DNA of 64,000 nt, taken from assembly GCF_025947305.1 (NCBI RefSeq), contig NZ_CP110009.1, positions 992,001 through 1,056,000 on the forward strand. Direction: 5' to 3'. The number at the start of each line of letters is the position of its first letter. Position 1 is the first letter of the stretch. The notes under the pieces were generated by a model. The model was not told the origin of the DNA, did no database searches, and saw only the letters and a list, made by a program, of their open reading frames with translations. Shown here one piece after another: positions 54,291 through 63,400 of this stretch. The position numbers were made by a program, and so were the translations under genes. This stretch comes from Flavobacterium sp. N3904 (lineage in GTDB: Bacteria > Bacteroidota > Bacteroidia > Flavobacteriales > Flavobacteriaceae).

Positions 54291-55262
54291 TTATTGTATT
54301 TGTACTCCCTCGATAATTGATTCAAGTTCATGCATATAATCCCGTTTGTCCTTTGATGGAAAATAGCTAAAACCCGCAATAAACAAAACTCGATTTTTAT
54401 CAGGATCTTCAATAAAATAATTGACATAGGAACCAAACATAAAACTGTCTCTCAATCGCCAAGTTCCTTTGGTTTGATAGGTCGTCTTAACGTCGATTTT
54501 TGTTTTCAAAAAATAAATCGGATAGGATTTGTCAATATACATTTTCGATAATGAGTCGGCTCCCTTTACATATAACGCACTAATGGAGTCCTGAATTTTT
54601 AAAATTCTAGAAGATAAATTGGATTTGTTTTTTAAAGCATTCAAAGGCAGTTCTGAAATCAACAAACTATTACTGCCGCCTACGAATTCTCTTTTAAACC
54701 ATACAAAATCATTGTTTCTGATAATATAAGAATAACTTGAAGGAATCTTTAGCGTGATTTTGAATTGATTTTGGATTGATTTTGGATTAGAAATAGAATC
54801 ACTAAGCAATCTTTGATGCTCAACGATTTCTCCTTTTTTTATAATTTGAATAATATTGGGAGCATTTTTTTCTAAAACATCAAGAATTGCAGCGACTGAA
54901 TTTCCGGTAATATGAAAAACATTCTGAGGGCTTGCATATTGATTTTTATTGATGCTAAAACTATTCGAATCTCCTTTTTTAATGACGATTATTGACCTGC
55001 TATTGGTCATAAATCCTTCCATAAAATTAAGGGGGTATTGATTGATATCAAATAGCGGTTCTTCTTTTGGCAAACCTTCTACTGGTGCGGCAAATTTGTT
55101 TCGAATACTGTCACCCACCACTCCGTTCCATAACTTATCATCGATAACAACAGAAATAGAATTGATATTTCCTGAAGATGTTCTTGACAACTTATCCTCT
55201 TTCTTAGAACAAGAAAGAAAGAATGGAAAAACGATCAGAAATAAAACAGCAATTTTATTCAT
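54291..55262 (-). CDS. DUF4837 lipoprotein
   Basis: The 323-residue protein has a lipobox FFLSC, then SKKEDKLSRTSSGNINSISVVIDDKLW, typical of the DUF4837 family. It is strand-rich and anchored in the envelope, of unknown function. It lies 49 bases after the lytic transglycosylase gene on the same strand, so co-transcription is possible. Confidence 0.8.
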   Translation of the reverse strand: MNKIAVLFLIVFPFFLSCSKKEDKLSRTSSGNINSISVVIDDKLWNGVVGDSIRNKFAAPVEGLPKEEPLFDINQYPLNFMEGFMTNSRSIIVIKKGDSNSFSINKNQYASPQNVFHITGNSVAAILDVLEKNAPNIIQIIKKGEIVEHQRLLSDSISNPKSIQNQFKITLKIPSSYSYIIRNNDFVWFKREFVGGSNSLLISELPLNALKNKSNLSSRILKIQDSISALYVKGADSLSKMYIDKSYPIYFLKTKIDVKTTYQTKGTWRLRDSFMFGSYVNYFIEDPDKNRVLFIAGFSYFPSKDKRDYMHELESIIEGVQIQ

Positions 55263-55311
55263 TATACATTTGAATATAAAATAGACTTCAAAAGTATAGA
55301 AGTTTATTGTA

Positions 55312-57339
55312 TTATCCTTTTATTTTTAAATCCATTCCTGGTTTTAAATCGTCACCAGTAATATTATTCCATTTTTTTAAGTCAGATATAGTAACGCCTG
55401 GGTATTGTTTGGATATGCTAAATAATGAATCTCCTTTTTTTACCAAGTAGCTACTCTCACTATTTATTGAAGTTGTATTGTCTTTCTTCTTGAATGAATC
55501 AACAGTCGCTTTATTTGTAACAATAGCAATTTGATTTTTGGCTACAATTAAAGTATTTCCTATTGCAAGGTTATTGTTTGATAAATTATTCCATTGTTTA
55601 ATATCCGTCAAAGAAGTTCCAAATTTCTTTGCAATGGTTCCTAAATTATCTCCTTTTTGAACAACATATTGAATGTCTTTTAGTTCTGGAGTATTTACCG
55701 CCACTATTTCTTTGCTTTCAATTGCCTGGTTGGCTATTTGTAAAGTTGCTCCCAATTTAACATTTGCAGAGGTTAAGTGATTCCATTCTTTAATTTCGGC
55801 TACAGTAGTATTGTATTTTTTTGCTATAGCATTGAGGTTGTCTCCTTTTTGAACAACATAAAAAGGAGCTGTATTAGAAACTAATGTATCCGTCTTGTCA
55901 ACAATTGTTTTAGAATCCGTTGTCGTTGCTTTTTGGCTTTCTTTGGCAAAATTTGCTTTATTTGCACTTAGACTTGCCACCATGCTCTCTTTTTCGCCTG
56001 TGGCGTTTTCAATAATAATCTTCAAGGATTTACCAGATGCTACTGAATTGCCTTTAATGTGATTCCATTTTTTTAAATCAGAAACAGCAACATCATTCTT
56101 TCTCGCTATATCGCTAAGATTATCACCGCGTTTTACCTTGTAATATTTTGTTTTTGTATTAGAAGCTAGAGCAATTGCAGCAGAATCTTTAATGAAGAAA
56201 TTCTTTTTCCCCTGATTCGTTTTTTCTCTTTTATCTAATTCGTATTGAGCGTAAGCATAAATTTTGTCTTCGTTTGAAGTAAAAACAGCAACTTTGGAAG
56301 AAGGCAGTGTTAGATAATGGTTTTTTCCAGCATAATTTGGAATCACATTCCGTTTGTAAGAAGGATTTAAAGCTTCCAATTGTTCAATAGGAATGTCTAA
56401 TAAATTTGAAATTTGAGCAAAAGACATTTCCTTTTTAATCATTATCGTATCGGTAGCAAAGTGTTTTACAAGTGCTTTTTTCGGAATGATTCCGTGTACT
56501 GTATGATATTCGTAAATGTACATTGTTGCAAGAAATGCCGGAACATAACCTTGAGTTTCTTTTGGTAATTTATCTTTAATATTCCAAAAATTTTGCTGGC
56601 CTCCAGAGCGTCTGATGGCTTTGGTAACATTTCCAGGTCCTGAATTATAGGATGCTAGAACCAGATCCCAATCTCCAAAAATTGCAAACATATTGGTCAT
56701 ATATTGTGCTGCGGCTTCAGAAGATTTCAATGGATCAGACCGTTCGTCTACATAGGAATCAATGTTTAGATTGTATTGTTTCCCTGTTTGGTACATGAAT
56801 TGCCACAAACCGGTTGCTCCTACCTTAGAAACTGCTTTTGGATTTAAAGCGGATTCTACAACGGCCAAATATTTAATCTCTAAAGGAACGTTTTGTTTGG
56901 CTAATGCTTCTTCGAAAATAGGAAAATAATATTCGGATATTGCCATTTGATTGGCAAATGCTTTTCTTCTGTTTTTAAGAAATGATTTTATCAAGTTTTC
57001 CAAACCCTGATTGTATTCAATATTAAAAGGAGATTTGGCATCCATTGCCGCCAGTCTTTCTTTCAATAATTCAGTAGGCAATTCTTTATCGATATCTTTA
57101 TCAACATTAACTGTATTTATTTCTTTATCAAGGTCACTATAAATATCACAATTGGCCACTTGATTCATCCATAAACTATCTGTTTTAATAGTTCTGTCGT
57201 ATTTAACAAAAGTGTTTTTAATGGAATCTAAATAAGATATTGGGGAATCTTTGATCAGTACTTCACTTTTCGACGCAAAATTTTGCGAAAACATAGAAAT
57301 AGAAAGCAAAAGAAAAAACGATAAGATTGTATTTTTCAT
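55312..57339 (-). CDS. Lytic transglycosylase with four LysM repeats (MltD-like)
   Basis: The 675-residue protein has a signal peptide (FFLLLSISMFSQN) and an SLT domain with VVESALNPKAVSKVGATGLWQFM (catalytic Glu in VVES) and ASYNSGPGNVTKAIRR. Four LysM repeats follow, each with the GDNL(S/N)(D/A)IA or GDSLFSIS core, near residues 402, 496, 557 and 632. It cleaves peptidoglycan in the periplasm and binds it through LysM. Confidence 0.9.
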   Translation of the reverse strand: MKNTILSFFLLLSISMFSQNFASKSEVLIKDSPISYLDSIKNTFVKYDRTIKTDSLWMNQVANCDIYSDLDKEINTVNVDKDIDKELPTELLKERLAAMDAKSPFNIEYNQGLENLIKSFLKNRRKAFANQMAISEYYFPIFEEALAKQNVPLEIKYLAVVESALNPKAVSKVGATGLWQFMYQTGKQYNLNIDSYVDERSDPLKSSEAAAQYMTNMFAIFGDWDLVLASYNSGPGNVTKAIRRSGGQQNFWNIKDKLPKETQGYVPAFLATMYIYEYHTVHGIIPKKALVKHFATDTIMIKKEMSFAQISNLLDIPIEQLEALNPSYKRNVIPNYAGKNHYLTLPSSKVAVFTSNEDKIYAYAQYELDKREKTNQGKKNFFIKDSAAIALASNTKTKYYKVKRGDNLSDIARKNDVAVSDLKKWNHIKGNSVASGKSLKIIIENATGEKESMVASLSANKANFAKESQKATTTDSKTIVDKTDTLVSNTAPFYVVQKGDNLNAIAKKYNTTVAEIKEWNHLTSANVKLGATLQIANQAIESKEIVAVNTPELKDIQYVVQKGDNLGTIAKKFGTSLTDIKQWNNLSNNNLAIGNTLIVAKNQIAIVTNKATVDSFKKKDNTTSINSESSYLVKKGDSLFSISKQYPGVTISDLKKWNNITGDDLKPGMDLKIKG

Positions 57340-57733
57340 AGGATGAAATTTATTGTTTTTTTAAAGGTTTTCCTAAGCAATGACAGGAATTCACATTAAA
57401 TAATGGTAGCTAAAATTTTTCTCGAATAATGATCATTTCATTGTCATAAATGCCAGATCAATGTGCTATTATTCAAATGATTACAAATCCTTTAATGCAA
57501 ACTTAAAATGTATTTTTTAAAATCAGACATAAATAATGTTAAATGTACAAAAAAAATCGCTATTTGACCTAAATATTTAAAATTTGTATGAAAAAAATTT
57601 CAAATAAACATTTCTTCATTAAATATAAACTTGCCTTAAAAAATAATTTATGCAAACACATCTGATTCTTAGAAAAGTAAAAAAATTAAATTGACTTAAA
57701 GAGAACAACGTCATTAAATTCATATTATTTCAT
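57340..57733. other. AT-rich intergenic DNA
   Basis: The 394 bases are very AT-rich. No ORF above 40 codons with a start and no strong hairpin was seen. A TAAGTTTG on the minus strand at 57498-57505 could be a -7 element for the transglycosylase gene, but it would leave a 160-base leader. Confidence 0.4.
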
Positions 57734-57774
57734 AAAAAAAACCTATTAGCGAAATGAATCACTAATAGGTTTTT
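57734..57774 (-). terminator. Terminator after pgk
   Basis: AAAAACCTATTAG and CTAATAGGTTTTT pair over 13 bp with a 12-base loop. On the minus strand it is followed by a long T run, about 35 bases after the pgk stop. Confidence 0.82.
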
Positions 57775-57810
57775 AAAATATCTAAATAAAATTGTCAATA
57801 AATTGCTGTA

Positions 57811-58998
57811 TTAGTCTAAAATCGCAGCAATTCCAGGCAATGTTCTTCCTTCCAACATTTCTAACATTGCACCACCTCCTGTAGAAACGTAACTCATTTT
57901 GTCTTCTAGACCAAATTGTTTAACTGCCGATACTGAATCACCTCCACCTACAAGCGAAAACGCCCCATTTGCAGTAGCAGCCGCAATATAATTTCCAAGT
58001 GCAATAGTTCCTTTTGCAAAACTTTCCATTTCAAAAACACCTAAAGGTCCATTCCAAAGAATAGTTTTTGATTCCATTATGACTTTTTCAAAATTGGCTA
58101 ACGATTTTGGCCCAGCATCGAGTCCTTGCCATCCATAGGGTATTTGCTTTACATCTACAATTTGAGTATCTGCGGTATTAGAGAAGTCATTGGCAGCAAT
58201 GACATCAACTGGTATATGAATTTGAACGCCTTTTTCTTTGGCTAATCTTAATATTTCTAATGCCAATTCTTGTTTGTCATCTTCGCAAATAGAATCACCG
58301 ATTTTACCTCCTAATGCTTTAACGAAAGTAAATGTCATTCCACCACTAATAATCATGTGGTCTACTTTATCAAGAATATTTTCGATTACGGTAATTTTTG
58401 AAGACACTTTTGATCCACCAAGAACTGCCGTTACCGGTTTTTCACTGTTTTTAAGTACTTTATTCAAACTTTCAATTTCTTTGGCCAATAATAATCCAAA
58501 ACATTTGCTTTCAGGAAAAAATTGAGCAATAATAGTGGTTGAAGCATGTGCTCTGTGTGCCGTTCCAAAAGCATCGTTTACATAAATATCACCAAGTGAT
58601 GCCAATTCTTTAGCGAATGCAACATCTCCAGCTTCTTCTTCGTCGTGGAAGCGTAAATTTTCTAATAATAAAACTTCTCCAGGCTGCAAATTTTTTGCTG
58701 CCTTTTGAGCCTCTTCACCCACACAGTTTGAAGCAAATTGAACGGGTACTCCAAGTATTTCAGAAGTAGTTTTTAGGATATGCTTTAGGGAGTATTTATC
58801 TTGCGCACCTTTTGGTCTTCCTAAGTGAGACATCAAAATTACGCTTCCTCCTTGAGCTAAGATAGCATCTATAGTTGGTTTTGCCGCTTCGATACGAGTG
58901 GCATCAGTTACATTAAAGTTTTCGTCTAAAGGAACATTAAAATCAACACGGATTATTGCTTTTTTATTTTTGAAATCAAAATTATTTAACGTCTTCAT
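57811..58998 (-). CDS. pgk: Phosphoglycerate kinase
   Basis: The 395-residue protein has [22 protein letters not shown] and [13 protein letters not shown] in the N-terminal domain. The C-terminal domain holds [12 protein letters not shown] and [14 protein letters not shown] at the nucleotide site. It makes ATP in glycolysis. The start MKTLNNFDF at 58998 is the conserved one; a reading from 59034 adds 12 residues. A -7 element sits 34 bases upstream. Confidence 0.96.
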   Translation of the reverse strand: MKTLNNFDFKNKKAIIRVDFNVPLDENFNVTDATRIEAAKPTIDAILAQGGSVILMSHLGRPKGAQDKYSLKHILKTTSEILGVPVQFASNCVGEEAQKAAKNLQPGEVLLLENLRFHDEEEAGDVAFAKELASLGDIYVNDAFGTAHRAHASTTIIAQFFPESKCFGLLLAKEIESLNKVLKNSEKPVTAVLGGSKVSSKITVIENILDKVDHMIISGGMTFTFVKALGGKIGDSICEDDKQELALEILRLAKEKGVQIHIPVDVIAANDFSNTADTQIVDVKQIPYGWQGLDAGPKSLANFEKVIMESKTILWNGPLGVFEMESFAKGTIALGNYIAAATANGAFSLVGGGDSVSAVKQFGLEDKMSYVSTGGGAMLEMLEGRTLPGIAAILD

Positions 58999-59031
58999 GG
59001 TTCTTTTTTTTAGTTGTTTTTGAAAGAATAA

Positions 59032-59039
59032 CAAAGATA
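59032..59039 (-). promoter_or_regulatory. -7 promoter element for pgk
   Basis: Forward CAAAGATA reads TATCTTTG on the minus strand, an exact match to TAnnTTTG, 33 bases before the start at 58998. It lies at the longer start and so supports the shorter protein. Confidence 0.5.
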
Positions 59040-59120
59040 GAACATTTAAATAAGTAATAAATTTGAAAATTCTAAAAAAATTGTGAATTTACTAACGAAA
59101 TCGATGTAAACTCCATAATA

Positions 59121-59321
59121 ACCCGTTGGGTGAAATTATTTTTTACCACATAGAAACATAGAATTTATAGTTTTTAAAAGAAAGAAATAGACGTTTTACT
59201 CTTCACATAGATATTCTATGTGTGAAATAGTGCTATTTCTATATATTCTTTGCCTATTTAACATTAATCTATGATTCTATGTGGTTAAATTCTTATTTTA
59301 TTTGAATTTAACCCAACGGGT
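59121..59321. repeat. MITE-like long inverted repeat (about 200 bp)
   Basis: The ends ACCCGTTGGGT and ACCCAACGGGT are exact inverted repeats of 11 bp. Further in, ACCACATAGAA-CATAG on the left pairs with CTATG-TTCTATGTGGT on the right. The centre has two more palindromes: CACATAG-ATATT-CTATGTG at about 59204-59222 and GAAATAGTGCTATTTC at 59224-59239. No ORF is inside. The form fits a miniature inverted-repeat element without a transposase. Confidence 0.65.
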
Positions 59322-59365
59322 AAACAATACTAAAAGAAGTCAAAATATCAAAATCAAATTAATAC

Positions 59366-59396
59366 AAAAAAAAGAGATGCACAGTTGTACATCTCT
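59366..59396 (-). terminator. Terminator after the PorP/SprF-like gene
   Basis: AGAGATG and CATCTCT pair around a small loop with extra partial pairing; on the minus strand eight T residues follow. It lies about 28 bases past the stop at 59424. Confidence 0.75.
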
Positions 59397-59423
59397 CCAA
59401 ATAAAATATATAATTTTTTAACT

Positions 59424-60371
59424 TTAATCGTGTACAGGACTTTGCGTGCAAGGACAGTTACTAGCGCCCTGAAGAAATCTAAGTCCAATTGTTAAGGAAT
59501 GTGTACCAGAATTATGTTCTGCTAAATTGTTAAGTGTTATTTGGTACGAATACCCCATGGTAAATATGCCTTTTTGAAACCCAAATATAGGTCCAATACC
59601 CAGCGGTTTCCCAATTTGATCGTTCAGGAAACGGTACGATGCGCCTATCCAATAATACTCTTCGTATCGGTTAAATTTCCTGTATTTAAAGTTTAAATCC
59701 GTACTAGAACGTCCATCACTTTGAAACAATTGATAAAAAACGGATGGTTCCAGCTCTTCCCTGTTTCCGATATCAAAAACATAACCTGTATAAATTTGAT
59801 AATTGGTCAGTAAATTAGGTTCAAGTTGAGTTGTATAATCAAGATTCTTTTGCAAAATATTAGTGGCATTAAAACTCGCATAAAACCCCCCAAATCGATA
59901 TAAAAGTCCCACCTCAAAGTTGTTATTGGTTGTCGATCTATTATCGGTAATTCCAGGATCTAATTCATGGGGAGGCAAAACAAATCTAAATGAGTTAAAA
60001 ATGTATGAAATACCAAAAGACAAATATTGTTTGGAATAATAATCTAAAATAATATGGTGCGCAAAAGTAAGCTTCCCCCCAGCTTGACGAGTGTTTCCAT
60101 TGCTGTCATTATACAAAGACAATCCAACCCCCGATTTGTCTAAAACCCTAAAATCGGCATAAAGTGCTTGGCTTTCTGGAGCGTCTTTGACTCCCACCCA
60201 TTGCTTATATCCATTAAGATTGACTCTAAAATTATCTCCGATCCCAGCAAAACTTGGAGATAAAATAAAAGGATTATCTGCTAAATATTGAGTAGCTACC
60301 GGCACATTCAACTCCTGACTGTAACTATATGTTACAGTCAAAAGGAAAAAGTATATTACGATTTTTTTCAT
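59424..60371 (-). CDS. PorP/SprF family type IX secretion-associated outer membrane protein
   Basis: The 315-residue protein has a signal peptide (FFLLTVTYSYSQ) and the family start PVATQYLADNPFILSPSFAGIGDNFRVNLNGYKQW. It is a barrel protein of the PorP/SprF group. SprF in Flavobacterium johnsoniae is needed to bring SprB to the surface, and related copies lie beside other type B adhesins. Here it is 40 bases after the adhesin gene, so it is probably its dedicated partner. Confidence 0.9.
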   Translation of the reverse strand: MKKIVIYFFLLTVTYSYSQELNVPVATQYLADNPFILSPSFAGIGDNFRVNLNGYKQWVGVKDAPESQALYADFRVLDKSGVGLSLYNDSNGNTRQAGGKLTFAHHIILDYYSKQYLSFGISYIFNSFRFVLPPHELDPGITDNRSTTNNNFEVGLLYRFGGFYASFNATNILQKNLDYTTQLEPNLLTNYQIYTGYVFDIGNREELEPSVFYQLFQSDGRSSTDLNFKYRKFNRYEEYYWIGASYRFLNDQIGKPLGIGPIFGFQKGIFTMGYSYQITLNNLAEHNSGTHSLTIGLRFLQGASNCPCTQSPVHD

Positions 60372-60411
60372 TTTATTTTGTTTTATTTATAAGATAACCT
60401 CTTAATATTTG

Positions 60412-63400
60412 TTATCTGTACAACGTAAAGTGACCAATAAATTCGCGATCGTCTTTGGTGTTTCTGAGTTTCAAGATATACCAGTAGTCACCCATTGGCA
60501 ACTCAGTTCCATTGTATGTACCATCCCACGATTGTCCAGAACCAAAGGTACCTACTTCACGGCCATAACGGTCATAAACTACAAACTTAATATCTGGATA
60601 GTTTTCTGTGTTGGTTGGTTTCCATGTATCATAATGACCATCACCAGTAGGTGTAAATATTGGTGGTATAATAATATCGATAAACTCAAAGTACTTAGTT
60701 ACTGTGACCGAACAGCCATAACTGTCTGTTACTGTAACTGTATAATCACCCGATTTATAATAAATGTACTTGTTGTTTGAACCCGTTGATTCCCCATTAA
60801 AAGTGTACTGATAAACACCAGAACCTCCTGTTGTGGTCGCAACAATTTCATTTAAACCACCAAGACCTAAGGTCATAGCCACAGGCTTGATATCGTCAAT
60901 AACAAAATCTTCGGTTTTCTGACTACAACTATTAGTATGTCTTGCCATAACAAAATGGGTACCCGGAGCTACATCCCTAAAAGTATTGTCAGCTTGATAA
61001 GGAGGAATTCCGTCTAAAGCATAATCCACATCAGCTGGATTAGTATTACTTTTATCTATTGAAATTGTTACTACATTACCTGGTGCATTATTAAAACAAT
61101 TATATTCCCTTTCTATATGAGGATCTAAAAATACTGCAGGATCTAATGGCACAAGCAATTCAAATGTACATAAATTGGCATCCTTAATATAAACAGTGTG
61201 GTCGCCACCAGAAAGCCCCGTGAATAAAAATTGATTCAGAACATAAGTCCCGTTAGGATCATCTATACTTGTGCTGTAAGGAGCCGTTCCTGAACCAGGA
61301 GTAATCACAATACCAAACTCACCTGTTTTTTCACCTGCACATAATTCCTGTACGATAGGGATAAGAGGATCTACTTTGGCATCTATCGGAAGTGGTTCAG
61401 TGATTTTAAAATCATAAACATAATTACATCCCTTTACATCCTGAATAATTGCTTTGTAATCACCAGGTACTAAATTTGTAAAATTACCGGTAGATACAAA
61501 TTTGCTCAATTCAGGAGACAACGCATATACAATGGCAGGACTACCACCTGTAGCAATGATTTCAAGCTTACCATCGCCATTACCATTACAAGTAACAGGG
61601 ACAACATTTGGCACATAAGTTAATTTTGAGCTAGGCGCTCCAATCGTAATTGGTTTACGAGCAGATGTACAATCTCCACTTTTCACTTCCACCAAATAAC
61701 TTCCTGCTGGAAGACCTCTAAAGAAACCAGGAGTTGGTTGTGTTGGAGTTGGAACAATAGAATTACCAGCACTATCCAATAATGTGTAAATATAATTTCC
61801 AGAACCCCCTTCAGCAATTGCAGTAATTTGTCCATTACTATCACCAAAACAATTGATGAATGGAGCATCATTTTCAAATTTGAAATCTAAAGGCTCTAAT
61901 GGAGCTACAGAAACACTATTTGATGAAGAGCTTGAACATCCGTTAAAATCTCTTACATAAAACAATGGATTTATACCTACGGCAGTAAACGGAACTGTAA
62001 TCGGTGTTGAATTTGCAAATGAACCCAATACAGTAGCAAAATTTGGATCTGCACTATACGTATAAGGACCTGTACCACCAACTGCTGATAATATAAGCGT
62101 AGCAGGACTTAAACAAGTTTGTACAGAAGTCTTAACCAAACTAGCCGACACAACTGTAGGTTGAGCAATCACTAAAGTATTTGTATTAGCAGAACAATTC
62201 CAAGTATCCGTAACAATGGCTTTATAACTTGCAGCACCTAAATTGATAAATACATTAGACGGTTGTGGACCATCAAGCGTAACTGTTCCATTAGGATAAG
62301 TTGCTTCTAGAGAATAATTGTAAACTCCAGAACCTCCATTTACTGTATTGACCGTTATGGTAGCATTAGTCTCTCCAAAACAAGTTAACATCGGTTTATC
62401 AACAATTATTGTAGCAGTAATTGGAGTTGGATTAACAAGACTAATTGGAACTTGTCTTTCACAAAAAGTACTGTTTAAACTTGTTTGATTGTCTCTTACT
62501 TTTACAATATAATTACCCGCAATTAATCCATTAAAATCGGTAGTTGCACTCCAAGGTGAGATAATTCCCGAGGTCGTTTCTTCCAATTGGAAAACATAAT
62601 CTCCAGGCCATCCGCCAATAGCTGAAACAGAAATACTACCATCGTTATTTGCACAAGTAATTGCAGTATGTGTTTCGGTTATTGCTAATGCTTGTGTAGG
62701 TTGGTTAATAGTAAAACTTCTAATCTCAGTAGTACATTGTGGACTAGTAGGACTAGTAAGTGTAGCCGTAATAGAATACGTTCCGGCTATTAAACCAGTA
62801 ATTAATTCTGGCGCTGCATTTGTACTGTTTCCAGTACGCACAATTGCACCAGAAGCATCTTTAATGATATAGCTATACGGTCCAGATTCATCTGTAGGCA
62901 ATGGACTTCTATCAATAAAATTGAATTCCACACTACCTTCATTAGAACCATAACATACCACGTCTGATTTGTTAACTACATTTAAGTCAAACGTATTTGG
63001 CTCATTTACGTAATGTATCTTTTGAATAGCACAACCAGTTTCTGGGTTGGTTACAGTAACCATATAATCACCTACTGTTAATCCAGTAAAGACTCCTGTT
63101 GGAATAGGATCTGTAACATTGTAAGTACTACCCGCGCTTAGTCCTTTTACATTATAAATTAAGGTTGGCATAGGTACTTTTGTTCCAGTTGTAGCCACAT
63201 TTACTTGGATTTCTTCATCATTAACACAAGTTATTGCTTTAGTTACATTAATAGCAGTAGCTGCAAAATCAATACTTACAAATGGATTTATAGTTGCTGT
63301 AGTTGTTCCTACGCAACCTTTAGTATCATAAACATTTATAGTAAATGTACCTCCAGACAAATCGGTTTGGGTAAACACATTACTAGCTCCACTTTGAACT

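Noticed and set aside
55312..57339. Regular repeats considered as a CRISPR or tandem repeat array
   Set aside because: They are LysM codons in frame within a lytic transglycosylase, not short spaced repeats.
60409..60780. A plus-strand frame opposite the adhesin C-terminus
   Set aside because: The minus-strand frame encodes a clear T9SS sorting domain; the opposite frame has no known features.
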